From: Nilaparvata lugens
Taxonomy: Eukaryota; Arthropoda; Insecta; Hemiptera; Delphacidae
Direction of reading: 5' to 3'
DNA: 64,000 bases
Assembly: GCF_014356525.2 (NCBI RefSeq)
Contig: NC_052505.1
Coordinates: 20,377,318-20,441,317 of the forward strand
Positions 11,589 to 23,008 of the stretch are shown here, piece after piece; the first letter of the stretch is position 1, and each line of letters begins with the position of its first letter. A model generated the notes under the pieces. The model was not told the origin of the DNA. It made no database searches and saw only the letters and a list, made by a program, of their open reading frames with translations. The position numbers were made by a program, and so were the translations under genes.

Positions 11589-12783
11589 TACGTGGCATTC
11601 AAAATTCGAATTCGAATTCATTTATTTGCCATAAAATAATACAGAATGATGAAATGAATATTCTAACTTACAAAATGGCACTACCGGCAAAGAAAACTTG
11701 TGCGCCGGTAGTGAGTTTGAGCAACAAGGTACAGCAAATATGTCAATAGAAAGAAAAAGAGCTTATTCAAACCACTAGAATAAATAAAATTATGGAAACC
11801 AGGTCACATCTCAATACTTACTAACGTTAAGACAAAGTAACAAAATCACAAGCAAGTGACAAACTCAAACTCATTATTATCATCTTTCCGTGTTAAATAC
11901 AGGAAAAATTGTATTAAAGATATCGATCGAATCATGAAAATACTTTAAGTAGACTAATAAAATAGTCTGAAATCAATGAATAATAGAAAAGTGTGAGCTT
12001 CGTCATGCAAATAATTGTTTGACATGATAGAGGATGAGACTGTATGTTGGAAGGGTTGTGTGTGGTGATGATATAAGTGATGAAGGAATTGCCTGTGAGC
12101 AATGTGACTACGAATGAGAGAGGGGAGCGAGTGAGTGAGCATTGATCTGACAGTGACAGGAGCAGACAGGCCTACATGCATGTGACAGAGATGAGAGATG
12201 AGAGACCACAGATTCTGAGCCTGAGGCGACTTCTGAGATTCGCCCCGTCCATTCCCGCCTCGTGAGACGTCACAATGGAAAAGGATGACCGCAATTAATT
12301 TGGAAAAGCGATTGTATCCGCTCTTCATAAATCAGAGACGTGACAGACGCTTTTCTCACCCATATCAAGAGCTTTTCCCCCCTCAGACCGTCACCTAATT
12401 CCCATCATCGAGACGGTCGTTTCTCAACTACGGCGGTTCGTGCTTGATAGCGCCTGAAATATTACACGTCTCCGACTGACGGCCGGGCGGGCGAAGCGGG
12501 GCTGCACGGCGCCGGGTGCTCTGGACATTTCCTGCTCCGGTGAGAGAAATAATGTGTGAGCTCATTAATGCTGAGCATCGATTCTGCGGCCTAATACAAT
12601 TTTCTCTACTCATGATTGACATCCCACTCTCAACCACATATTTCATGTAGGCTTGACAGGTTTTCCTGTAACGATTGGAGTTTTACTAATTGAATGCATG
12701 AAAAAGAACAGTCCACTCTTCATACAATCACGGGAAACAGCGTGCCTGAAATCTTCCTCCGAAATCTGTCTCACAGAAGATGT
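11589..12783. other. Unique sequence with GC-rich patch; possible regulatory DNA
   Basis: Bases 12000-12650 are non-repetitive and GC-richer, with a GACGTCAC (CRE-like) at 12266-12273 and the GC-richest stretch at 12480-12540. A donor-like CCG|GTGAGAG occurs at about 12538-12545, so a + strand untranslated exon is possible. Minus-strand frames of 124 and 72 residues show no recognisable domain. Function unknown. Confidence 0.35.
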
Positions 12784-12912
12784 CGCATCATCACGTCTAA
12801 ACTACTGGACTGATTAAATTGATATTTGCATATAGATTCTTAATTCATCAAGGATGATTATAATCCTATCTTAAATTCTTCAAGAGATCAGTAGGATTGT
12901 GTCATTGATGAA
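12784..12912 (+). mobile_element. Family N fragment, copy N1
   Basis: CATCACGTCTAAACTACTGGA through TTCTTCAAGAGATCAGTAGG aligns with N2 at 48445-48545. The 3' hairpin and CTAG end of N2 are absent here. Confidence 0.55.
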
Positions 12913-12961
12913 ACTTCATTCAACATTTTCACACCGATACAATATAATGATTTATAATGAT

Positions 12962-13211
12962 ATATCCCATGGTATAGGGCGTTTATGTCGCAACTTTTAC
13001 TGCTATCTCAAGCCAATTACTGTCGACTATTGTCGATTTTCACTATTTTGTTCGGGTAAGAGTGTATGAACGGCACAATATGAGAGACTACCAGCGTCAT
13101 GAAGCTTCACAGGAAAGAACTACGTGGACTTTCAGCTTGAGATAACAGTAAAAGTTGCGACATAAACGCCCTATACCATGGGATATCTACTTATGCTATT
13201 GTTTCTCTATG
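12962..13211. mobile_element. TIR element family A, copy A2
   Basis: ATATCCCATGGTATAGGGCG at the left mirrors CCCTATACCATGGGATATC at 13171-13189. The right outer arm GCTATTGTTTCTCTATGG is present and the left outer arm is lost. The middle is closely similar to A1 (GTGTATGAACGGCACAATAT). Non-coding. Confidence 0.8.
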
Positions 13212-13264
13212 GCTGTGGTTAGACCAAATGAGCGATTAATTGTTCTGAAAACAGTAAATAATAA

Positions 13265-13691
13265 ATATCGGGGCACCGAGCTTTGTTCGTCATTTTTATT
13301 TATTGATAAACAGAACACAATTCTCTAAAATGATCGTGTTTTTATTTTACAGCTGGCTATACGTCAGCTTATGAATTTCGGGGATGCGATATTTTGATTT
13401 TCCACATAGAATCACTCGCTCACTTTTTACAATCCACGGACGACGAAAGTCTCAGCTGTTCCAGCCAAGGATGAATTATCCTTTTAATGTCATTCAGCGA
13501 GTTTTCCCAAGGATGAGAAGGATGAGTAAGTATTGATGTGAAATACTTGTGCAATCGAATTTTTATATCATAAACCTACTATGTTCCAAATTTTGTGAAA
13601 ATCGTTAGAGCCGTTTTCGAGATCCGTTGAACATAAATAAATAACCAAATATAAAAATATATACAGATATTGCTCGCTTAATATAATAGGA
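13265..13691 (-). mobile_element. Helitron-like family C, copy C3 (short subfamily)
   Basis: Minus-strand copy: TCCTATTATATTAAGCGAGC after A at 13691, ending in GGTGCCCCGATAT before T at 13265. The hairpin is slightly mutated (ACGAACAAAGCTCGG). No J-like module. Non-coding. Confidence 0.8.
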
Positions 13692-14173
13692 TAAACTGGT
13701 TGAAATCATTTTAGGAATATATAAGGCAATAAGATTCAAAATTGGATCCATACACTTTTGGAGTGTTTAAACAAAGATTGATGAAAAACTGGATGAAGCC
13801 ATGTTGAAACATGAGAACTAACATTGGATTCATATACTTTCAGAGAATTAATTTATCACGCTTCTCATAACTAGTACGCCATGCATTACAATAGTCTTAC
13901 CTATCAATAACAAGTGAGCTAATTATGTGAATAGAGACATCGTCTTTTGATCGTGAATTTAAATTTACTATTAGTTCAGGATTACCCGGTCCAAGAGAAC
14001 CTCCAGGAAAGTCCAAGTATAGCACGCTTTGCATCCATGACTTTGAAACTGCATATAGCTAGTATGGTTCGCGGGGTGATATTCCTACTTTTATAAAAAC
14101 ATACGCTCCAGAGTACTTATATCCCTAGATGGAGGAAGCTCCCTACAGATGTTTGATGTTTTTGAACGGGTAG
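13692..14173. other. No gene seen
   Basis: About 480 unique AT-rich bases. Immediately left of B3 is GATGTTTGATGTTTTTGAACG, a text that also occurs twice inside B4 (near 23242 and 23318). Confidence 0.45.
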
Positions 14174-14939
14174 TTGACCGAACGCAGTGAGGTCTATGTT
14201 TCAACTCGATTTTCTTTTGTCTGTCAGTATGTAACGCGATTACGGCCAAACGCGTGGATAGAATTCGATGAGATTTGGCAGGAATATTCCTTTTCCAACT
14301 GCGCGTCGATGTATACACAAGGTTTTTTTTGAAATTTCGCATTTTAATGATGATATGAAAAAAAGGAATTCCTCCATACTCTGATATGAATCCTCCATAT
14401 ATATATCATCTAATTTGAAGATAGGATCAATCAGACTATAGAGTTATCCATAATCAATCGACTGACAAGTGGATTATTCATTGCATGCATTACACAGATG
14501 TCTGGCAGTGTTTATTTCTATAAGGTGGGGTTTCGATGATGCGTGCCCATCAGTATCAATACTCTAACATTTGAAAAACAAATTTATTAGGTGATTGAAA
14601 ATAGAATAAAATATAAATAAATAGACTGAATAATGCCAAAAATATTATAATATTCTTGATTGAAGAAAATTAATTAGAAAATAGTTGAGAAATATTCTTA
14701 TCAGATGGAAAGATTATCATGAAACTCGATAAATCATCATGGGATACAAATTCAAACGTAAACTGAATTATTAACATAAGTGAGTTTTCGATCTTGAGGA
14801 AAACAAATAACAGTTTTCAAGGGCAGATTATGATTCAACTGTGAATTGGGTTTCAACAACTGAACCAACTAGAACAGGTGACATCAGATACTTGTGGATG
14901 AGGAAACTGCGTGAGGTCTACTGTTCACAGAACTACTAG
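14174..14939 (+). mobile_element. Helitron-like family B, copy B3
   Basis: Starts TTGACCGAACGCAGTGAGG, here after a G rather than A. Ends GTTCACAGAACTACTAG at 14939 before T. Internal text GATTTGGCAGGAATATTCC and the CTTGTGGATGAGGAAACTG tail match B1 and B5. Non-coding, about 766 bp. Confidence 0.8.
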
Positions 14940-15045
14940 TATTGTAATCTAGTTGCTCTCCGCTGATAGGCAGGAATACAGGTACCAATATCGAATATTG
15001 TGTGGTCCCTTTTGATTGGAAGGAATTACGGGGTAGTCATCTGTT

Positions 15046-15450
15046 TAGGTGCGTACAGATTTACGCGCCGCGAACATGAGCAATTCACTTTTAATCAGCT
15101 GATGCCAAGCTTTTAATATCTGTATCTTACCGATTCTGTAAAAATACAGATATCATAGATCTGATTTCGATTGCTTTCATTGTAAACCCATACAAACGGT
15201 TGATTTTCTGCTCCGTAAAGTTCGAAAGTAATACCATGAGTTTGTCATCGTCAGTAACCACATTTGTAGTGAATTTTTCTAAATAGTGTCTTCTTATTCC
15301 ATTATACATCGGGCACCTCAACAGAAAATGCTCCACATATTCCTTCTCTTTCATATTACATATAGGGCATTCTAAAAAAATACAGATATAGTCAGCTGAT
15401 TAAAAGTGAATTGCTCATGTTCGCGGCGCGTATATCATCTGTACCCATCT
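15046..15450. mobile_element. TIR/MITE family F, copy F2, interrupted
   Basis: TTTAGGTGCGTACAGATTTACGC with GCAATTCACTTTTAATCAGC on the left. The mirror image CAGCTGATTAAAAGTGAATTGC is on the right at 15391-15412. The centre is split by a retrotransposon fragment (15148-15377). Joined conceptually, the two halves resemble F1's palindromic half. Confidence 0.8.
15148..15377 (-). pseudogene. Non-LTR RT fragment inserted in F2
   Basis: The minus-strand frame 15127-15354 reads MKEKEYVEHFLLRCPMYNGIR, a Cys-His motif of the kind found near the C-terminus of R1/jockey-like RT proteins, here preceded by CPICN-type codons. AAATACAGATAT on both sides (15139-15152 and 15379-15390) is the duplicated target within F2. 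The last residues of the open frame come from F2 itself. Both ends are truncated. Confidence 0.7.
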
Positions 15451-16473
15451 TTTGCATTACAAAAAAGTACGAGGTGGCCAAGTTCGATTGAGAAGATAAA
15501 GAACTAACCGTATTAGTGAATTCAATTGTTAAAGATGATAAAATTGAAGTGAGATAATTGATCCCAGAGACTTGTATTCGGTAGAAGTGATTGATGCCGG
15601 CAAGACTGCATCGGTATCAAAAATTGGGTGAAGCAGGGGACAAATTTATATCAGTGGAATAATTAGAAGTTGGGTGTTCGATCAGGACACGAAAAAAACG
15701 GGAATAGCGCAAAACATGAACTGGAAACGGATGGTGTCTGATGCTCAGAAGCGCGCGTTGATTCATTGTGAGGGGAAATGGAATATTTATGCAAATAGCA
15801 GCTGAACTCGACCTAAACAAGGGAATCATTGATGGAGTGCCACAAATCTTTCTGATGCGACCCTGCTTCCCGTTACGCGTATGAAGAGTTCGCTGTTGTT
15901 TTTCCCGCCATTTTACATATCCGATTTTATCTGCGCAGCCACATCTCCCGTTATTCACCAAAAACCGTCGGCATCATGATATTATTCTACTAACTCAATG
16001 TTTTTAATATTATTGATAGCTAACTAAACAGAAATCTGGACAAGGATCGATGAGAAATGAAAATCGATTATTGTTGAAATATGAATTCTGGAGAACTGTT
16101 AATATTATTGATAACCAACTATAATAGAAAACTGGACAGAGATCGATGATGAATGTAAATCTCTTATTGCAGAAGTATTCTGGAGAATCTACAATGATTC
16201 ATTGTTTCATTCAAACTCGGTACTTGTATTGTAACCAATGTCATGGTTGCATTTTGGTGATTTTAAGGTTCAACATTATCAGGAAACTCATTCCAATGAG
16301 TGAAGTGAATTCAATGAAAAGTTTGTTATTGATTGGTTTTTCATGATTTTCATAGCACCTAGTTGAAGACTAATAAGCTATTCCCTTTTGACTCAAATTG
16401 AAGTAGTTGGTGATCAGAATTTATTTTGATCACTCTGATAATAGCCTGTTAAACATACTGATACATTTCATTA
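15451..16473. other. No gene seen
   Basis: A 114-residue minus-strand frame lies at 15617-15961 in slightly GC-richer sequence, with no recognisable domain. Bases 16020-16150 contain two similar sentences (CTGGACAAGGATCGATGAGAAATG and CTGGACAGAGATCGATGATG), a small tandem duplication of about 120 bp. Confidence 0.35.
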
Positions 16474-16663
16474 AGCTGCGTTTACACCAGAACTATTAAC
16501 TAATTAATGTTAATAGCTTGATCCTTATAGATTCTATTGGATTGAACATAACTCATCATACACATGATGAACATATGTGTTTGTCATGTTCCGTTCAATA
16601 TAATATAATCTATAAGGATTAAGTTATAAACATTTTGTTATTAACTCTGATGTAAACGCAGCT
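16474..16663. mobile_element. 190-bp Harbinger-type MITE
   Basis: The ends AGCTGCGTTTACA and TGTAAACGCAGCT are inverted and flanked by TTA on both sides (16471-16473 and 16664-16666). The halves pair along most of their length (CTTATAGATTCTATTGGATTG against its complement). Non-coding; TIR plus 3-bp TTA target fits PIF/Harbinger MITEs. Confidence 0.85.
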
Positions 16664-16880
16664 TTAGAATGGTTTTCTTACATACGAAACGATATAATAT
16701 CATGAAAAATATTGAAACGGTTTTCATTGAACACTGATACTGATTTCAAGTTCTATCATTATGTCTTTCCATGTAACAATCCTGAAGTAGGATTCATATT
16801 AGTCAAGTTTGTCTGAATTCATGTTTTTCTGTTTGAGTTGGAAGTCTTCGTGCTCCTATAGCCTCAAAACTATATAATTG

Positions 16881-17240
16881 TTATTTATTTATTTATTCAC
16901 ATTGTGTAAAAATACTTGACATGAGGAAAGGCACAACAGGCTCATGCCCAAAACTGTCCAATTTCCAATTTATATTATACAGTACTGTCCAAATCAAAAT
17001 GTTGGTTATGTCACTTTCACTTTCCAAAATACAATTTACATTCTTCAATACTCAGATAAACGAGCAATTTTCGAATCAAATAGATTAGACTCAAATTGAA
17101 AAATCTAGAACAGTAACTTAATAATTATTCAAAAAGTCTAAATTTTGAATGAGACTAGAAATTTTTGAGCTAAAAACTACGCACTTTACAGAAAACTACA
17201 GCTGTTATTGTTGAATAACGTAATTCAATAAAATCAAAGT
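16881..17240 (-). mobile_element. Retroposon end J, copy J1
   Basis: A TTATTTATTTATTTATT run at 16881-16897 is the reverse complement of a retroposon tail. Behind it is GGCACAACAGGCTCATGCCC with AAAACTGTCC, shared with C5 and partly with J2. Only the 3' part is recognisable and no coding sequence survives. Confidence 0.6.
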
Positions 17241-17691
17241 TTTCAAGCCTTTAAGTTTTCATAGCCTCAAAAGTACCTTATATAATCATACTTTACATCC
17301 TCCAATAAACTAAACTTTTTCTTCTCACATTTCTAGTCTGCATCTTACTCTCCTATTTAGTTGTTTATACATCTAATCAGAATTCGAATGAAAACTGTTT
17401 CTAACTCATCTCCTCATTTGTAGGTTGAATTGTACCTTCAAGATTCGAGTTGGGTTTAGATGTCAAACATGCTCAACATCTACTTACTTGAATCAACAGA
17501 ACTTGAAGAAAGGTCTACATTGGTATAGTGGATTCATGATTATGTTCTTGTTATGTGAACTTGACTTCAAGATTGCAAAAAAGATCCATTCTACACGAAC
17601 TTGAATCCAAAAAACTTGACTAATAGCATAGCCACCTCTAATACAGAGATTAGAGGTGGCTATGCTAATAATATAATCGCCATATATGATA
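17241..17691. other. No gene seen
   Basis: Unique AT-rich DNA. A short perfect palindrome TAGCCACCTCTAAT with ATTAGAGGTGGCTA occurs at 17628-17663. Confidence 0.5.
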
Positions 17692-18400
17692 CTATCCGTT
17701 AGGCTCGCTTCTCTCGCCATATCCGTCTAGCCAGGGGGCTCTGCCCGCTGGACCCGACTGTATCGTCCAAGAATGAGATCAGCAGGCTCGCTTCGATCGC
17801 CTGCATTTTTCATTTGAGCATTTTCATCATATGTTAGGACGATCCAGTCGGGGGTCCAGACTAAACGTCTGGCTAAACGGATATGGCGAGCGAAGCGAGC
17901 CTGACGGCTAGTAATATAATATTCCCAGGAATAGCTCTGATTGAAGTAGCAGTGCCCAATCAATTTTTCGGCGATAAATGCATTTCAATCTTCAACTTGG
18001 TGCCAACCTAACAAAGTCAACTCAACTTAATGCCAACCTGACAAAATTATTAATTTAGTTACCAGTTAACAACTGTTTCGAAAAGGCACTCTCTCTAGAT
18101 TATAGTTCCATATTAACATATGGTATGGACTTTTTCCAATTATAATTAAGAGAATAAGAAGAATATACATGCTAAAAGACGAACATTAAACCCTCAAAAA
18201 CCACCCTTAGAGTTGAAATATTGCCAAAAGATTTCTTAGTGCGCATCTAGAGGGCCAACTGTACATACCTACCAAATTTGAACGTTTTTGGTCCGGTAGA
18301 TTTTTAGTTCTGCGAGTGAGTGAGTGAGTGAGTGAGTCAGTCAGTCAGTCAGTCAGTCAGTCAGTGAGTGAGTGCCATTTCGCTTTTACATATATATAGA
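17692..18400 (-). mobile_element. Helitron family E, copy E1
   Basis: The minus-strand copy starts TCTATATATATGTAAAAGCG at 18400. It carries a CACT/GACT microsatellite (18314-18378) and CTAAAAATCTACCGGACC. It ends with GCGAGCCTAACGGATAG before T at 17692, the counterpart of CTAG in E2. Between 17877 and 17911 there is an inverted copy of its own 3' terminus (CGAGCGAAGCGAGCC then TGACGGCTAG). Non-coding, 709 bp. Confidence 0.85.
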
Positions 18401-18715
18401 TAATTGCCACTAATAATATGAACTTTATTCCACAGGTATTTGTTAGGTTACACTTTATACTCCATACTCTAGATCTCTAGAGCCATTGACATTCAAATCT
18501 AATCTCGTCAATATTACAGAAATTTTGATTGTCATGGAGTTACATAGGAGAGAGAGCTCTGGACTTATTATCGTTACCGAATCGGAACCGTTTGGTCATG
18601 CGAAATCAATCGTACGAAATCCACACATGTCATTTCCGAAGATCCGCCAGCATATTCGTTAATAAGTAAAACAAGCGCTCGCAATCTATTCACTCTGTAG
18701 CTCACCGATTAATAA
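18401..18715. other. No gene seen
   Basis: Unique sequence with a modestly GC-rich stretch near 18580-18690. No coding or RNA signal supported. Confidence 0.45.
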
Positions 18716-18970
18716 GCCAGGATTTGTGTTGTATCGACTACGGTGTATCGATTATGTTGTATCGATTCTTGTTGTATCGATTATGATACATCGATTGTTG
18801 CTGTATCAATTCTTCCAAACGCTAATGCTATTTAACTATTGAACTCCTCATTCGTGTAGTATCGATTGTGTTGTCTCGACTATGATAAATCGATTCTTGT
18901 TGTATCGACTCTTCCAAACGCGAATGCTTTTCAATTATTGAACTCCTCGTTATAATAATAATAATAATAG
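18716..18970. repeat. TATCGAT cluster with two-unit duplication and ATA run
   Basis: GTATCGA or close variants occur about eight times between 18731 and 18907. The phrase CTTCCAAACGC(T/G)AATGCT plus ATTGAACTCCTC appears twice (about 18811 and 18911), giving a duplication of roughly 100 bp. An (ATA)n run follows at 18951-18969. TATCGAT resembles the core of the insect DRE (TATCGATA). Confidence 0.55.
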
Positions 18971-19494
18971 TTGGTCGCATTAGAGCAGACCATTACTGTT
19001 CATTAATAACTGACACTATTAATTATTTCAAGCCGGAAGGTTTTGCGCTCTGTAGAGTATAAAAGCTTGTTCGTTTGCAACCATGCAGGTTGTGTCTATT
19101 ATGATGTTTATAGAGAGCACTGATTATTATTTGGATTTGATTCATTATTTGGACAGCTGGAGCAGCCAAATTGTTATGCATAGTTGCACTAAATTTTGAA
19201 AAGCTGGATTTGCTGGTAGTGATTAATAGATTGAAATTAATGATTTCCCATAATTGATATACTGTGGTAGTATAGTATGTTTCGTGTGAATCTGAAGCTG
19301 AAAAAACTTGTTTTTCAGATACTTACTTTTCTTTCCAAGGATACTGGAATTACTGAAACACAATAAACTCATGTATACACCCTTTCATTTCATCACACCA
19401 CGAACAAGTTGTCCAGTGATGGAATAAAAGGGTTATTGACAGTGAGTATAGAACATTCTCCACTCACTGGTTATTTATGACTTTTCAGAAAAAA
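18971..19494. other. No gene seen
   Basis: AT-rich. CAGTGAGTATAGAACATTCT at 19439-19458 matches the hairpin family at 50317-50345. Confidence 0.4.
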
Positions 19495-19534
19495 TGTGTT
19501 TTCTTATTTCCATGGTGAAGTCAGAGAAACTTCT

Positions 19535-19645
19535 ATACTACAAATATAAAGAAAATAAAAATCTCAGTACCCTTTTTTTGAAATATTTTATCACAACATG
19601 TTTAGGACATTTATGCCATTTTCAAGTCATAGACTATAGATTTTT
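19535..19645 (+). mobile_element. Single arm of foldback family S
   Basis: AATATAAAGAAAATAAAAATC, CTCAGTACCC, TTTTATCACAACATGTTTAGG and TTATGCCATTTTCAAGT match both arms of the foldback in the third intron (63594-63863). No opposing arm is nearby. Confidence 0.65.
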
Positions 19646-19947
19646 TCTATACTATAGATTGTTTATCATGAGGTTGGGTTTTGTAGGAAATTTCTCATAA
19701 ATTCTCCTCTAATGGAAACAATGGAGAATTGTATTCCAATGATTAACAATGGAAACGATCAAATTCCAATAATGTAAGGAAAGAGTCTTTATTTGATTGA
19801 TAAATCAATGGGGTCACATGAAAGTGCGATTTGGACCTAATTATATTATATTTGAAATCAATAATACATTATCTTCCAGAAATTCTGCTCAAAAAGAATT
19901 CTGATCTTATGAGGATTTGAATCTGTTGAATCACATCTTTCAGTCCT

Positions 19948-20460
19948 GAATACTTACTCACTTACTCCTGGGCTCTACAGGTCTTTACAGCCCTTGGCCT
20001 CCCTCACATAGCCTCTTCATCTGTCTCGATCCTCGGCCTGCCTCCTCCAGTTACGAACTCCAAGCGTCCTTAGATCGCGTTCCACATCATCCGTCCATCT
20101 ATTTCTTGGTCGATCTTTTCTTCTCTGTTATATATTTCTCCTTCCTTATACATTTCACCACTCTTCCATCTCCCATTCTCAACATATGCCCCATCCATCT
20201 TATTGTGCCAGCTTTTTTCGACCGCACAATGTCTTCATTGTTTAAAAATTCCTCTATTTCAAAATGTTTTCTTCCCCTCCAGAGACCATTCTCAAAAACA
20301 GGGCCCAAGATTCTTCTCACCACCTTTCTTTCAAAAACTCTCAGTATTTGCATATATCCAGCAGTAAGCACCCAGGTTTCCGATCCGTAACACACCACAG
20401 GCTTCACCAATGCTTTGTAAAATTTTTGTTCAAAGAATTCTTGATAGAATAGTTTCATGA
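19948..20460 (-). pseudogene. RTE-like non-LTR RT C-terminal region (G1)
   Basis: The minus-strand translation gives CYGSETWVLTAGYMQILRVFERKVVRRILGP in pieces, then IRWMGHMLRM. Below 20099 it continues in frame-like fashion through WTDDVERDLRTLG and NWRRQAEDR to a stop near 19985. This is the thumb and C-terminal part of RTE/BovB-like RT. A GTAAGTGAGTAAG-type 3' tail lies at about 19955-19968, like the tail of the fragment in T1. The element is 5' truncated near 20460. Confidence 0.8.
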
Positions 20461-20621
20461 AGAATTAAAATGCCAGTTCCAACTTTTTATTAAATGGAAG
20501 TTTGATTTCTAGATCTGGGTTCCAGATTTGAAGTTTGAATAATCAGATTTGGGAATTCATAAATGTCTACAATATAATTATATCAGATACGGCAAACAAG
20601 AGGTTACTCATCTATCTATTA
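20461..20621. other. No gene seen
   Basis: Short AT-rich spacer between a retrotransposon fragment and A3. Confidence 0.4.
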
Positions 20622-20898
20622 CCATAGAATAAAAAGCATAGGGAGATATCCCATGGTATAGGACGTTCATGATTCAAATTTCACTGTTCACTCAAGCCGA
20701 TAGTCCTAGCAGCTCTTTCTCATTAAACTATGTGACGCTAGTAGTCTCTCTACTGTGCCATTTTCACACACTCTCACCTGGCCAAACCAGTAATAACAGA
20801 CAGCAGCCAACAGTAATTGATTTGAGTTGTCAGAAAATCAGCTTAAATTTCGAACAAAGTTGACCCATAACATGAGATATCTTTTTGTTTTTGGTAAA
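20622..20898. mobile_element. TIR element family A, copy A3 (diverged)
   Basis: ACCATAGAATAAAAAGCATA then GATATCCCATGGTATAGG on the left. The right end is degraded (ACATGAGATATCTTTTTG). Internal text includes CTCAAGCCGA and a CTCTCACCTGGCCA tract, which is the complement of A1's TGGCCAGGTGAGAG, so the middle is inverted relative to A1. The exact right boundary is uncertain. Confidence 0.6.
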
Positions 20899-20959
20899 AG
20901 ATACCATACTTGTATCATTCGTCTCTGCTATTACCATATAGAATAACAAATCTATCGTT

Positions 20960-21821
20960 CTTCTTCTTCTTTAGGTGCCGTCTCCGTTTCGAAGGTTGGC
21001 AATCATCAAGGCAATTTTTACTTTCGAGACCGCAGATCGAAATAGGTCATTATTGCTGCATCCGAACCAATCCCGAAGGTTCTTCAGCCATGAGTTTCGT
21101 CTCCTTCCTACGGATCTCTTTCCTTGGACTTTCCCCTGCATAATAACTTGAAGCAATTGATATATTGAACAATCTCCTCTCATGTCCTGTCATGTCCTGT
21201 CATGTCATCAATCGCTCATTCATGTCCCATGTATAGCAGTTTTCTTCTCTTAATTGTCATAATTACTTCTTTTTCCTTGCGTATGCGTTTCATCAATTCT
21301 ACATTGGTCACTCATCTCTCCACCCATGAAATCCGTAGTATTCTTCGATACATCCATAGCTCAAATGCCTCCAATCTCCTCACATCAATCTCCTTCAGCG
21401 TCCAGGCTTCCATGCCGTAGTACAAAACAGATAACACATAGCACCTCATCATTCTTATCTTCAAATCAAGGTTTAGATCTCGACAACAGAAAAGCTTCTT
21501 CATTCTTGTAAATGTACTTCTGGCCTGTTCGACTCTGATTCGTATTTCTTGGGTACTGTCATTATTTGCATTGATGGTTGTTCCTAGGTATTTATATTCT
21601 TTTACTCTCTCAATAGATTGGTTTTCTTCATATACCATAGGATTGTCTTGCGTTGTTTTTGTGATTAGCATGTACTTTGTTTTGTTTATGTTCAGTGACA
21701 GCCCATATTCTTTATTTACCGCGACAATTCTATCAAGTAGTGTCTGTAGTTCTTCATGTGTTCCAGCTAAAATAACTGTATCGTCAGCATATCGCAGATT
21801 ATTTATTGCCGTACCATTGAT
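20960..21821 (-). pseudogene. 5'-truncated RTE-like retrotransposon (G2) with 11-bp TSD
   Basis: AATCTATCGTT flanks the insert on both sides (20949-20959 and 21822-21832). On the minus strand it begins in the RT palm (NNLRYADDTVILAG, catalytic YADD intact) and runs through INKTKYMLI and YKYLGTTI. A stop follows ISWVER near 21312. A later frame has GKRSVGRRRNSWLKNLRDW. The 3' end is (GAA)n. Stops and frame changes mark it as dead. Confidence 0.9.
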
Positions 21822-21832
21822 AATCTATCGTT

Positions 21833-22711
21833 ACTCCATGCTATCTCACCGTGCAATGGAAACTGTTTTTCTTACCAGTATGCACTGGATAAAGATTACA
21901 TTACACGCCAATATGGTGACAACCCTATAAGGTGTCAGTAAAATGAGTTTTCTGATCCAATGTACTACAAAATTAATTCAAACAGTAAAAGAGCAAAGTT
22001 CCAATCAAACTACAAAGCTGATCCAAACAGTAGAAAATGTAATATCACTGTAAGCGAGCAATCTAAGCTTGAAATTCAAAACCTAATGTATCCAATTCAT
22101 GTATTCTCCATTGACGTTAGAACTTATACAAATACATGCATACTGGTGGGTCTAACATAATGTATGCAGAGAGTATAAAATGCATCACACTCTATTGAAT
22201 ACATTAGAAAGTACATAAAATCAGAGAGACGTTGGTAGATCTTCCCTTATCTCTGACAGAATGTACATTGGAATGTATTACATTCTATACTATTTGAGTG
22301 TTTACTAGTGGGTCTAACAAAGTATTCGACGCTTGTGATAAATTCAATTAGTTTTTGAAAAGTCTCACTCCATTCATCATAGGAAGAATATACTGTAACA
22401 CAACAGGAGGAAACAGATTGGAAAAGGAATTTGAGTGCAGCAGCTTTGAAATCAAAACATTGCAATACGATCGGGAATCAAGTGATTGTAGTTTATATCA
22501 CTCCTGGGAAATAGATACCAACACCAACCACTTACTGGTAGTGATCAATATCGTCTTTGAGCTTGGCAAGATAACATGACTGGACACAAAAGACTACAAT
22601 CTGGAATGCTCTTGAGTATCTGTTGAATTGCTCCAAGTCATGTTACAGGAGAGTACATAGAACGATGGAAAAACAGAACCGGGATCAACATCGATCAACC
22701 CAGTTTGATAC
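21833..22711. other. No gene seen; short hairpins
   Basis: Unique sequence. Two copies of ACT(G/A)GTGGGTCTAACA occur at 22142 and 22306. Between them are partly inverted texts (AGAGTATAAAATGCATCAC against AATGTATTACATTCTATACT). Possibly a worn small foldback element. Nothing coding. Confidence 0.35.
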
Positions 22712-23008
22712 TAAAGGGGCCATACACGTACCGGCAGGCCTGTCAGTTTTGCCTGAACAGTCCGCTTGTAACCGGCGGCCGTAGCGTGTGTGTAGGGTCT
22801 GGCTGGACTGTCAGTTAAGATCACATGTACAGGCGGCCGGTGATCGAATGGAAACTCATCAGTTCAACCGGCTTGCCGGAAGCTGTTTGTCATAACTGTA
22901 CGTGTATGTGGAGCGGCATCAGGCCACGGGCAGAACTTCATATTTGTTTTTTCGAGTTGTTGCTAGCAGTAGCGGGGAGTACTGTTTCGTATCTTCGTCC
23001 TTTTTTAA

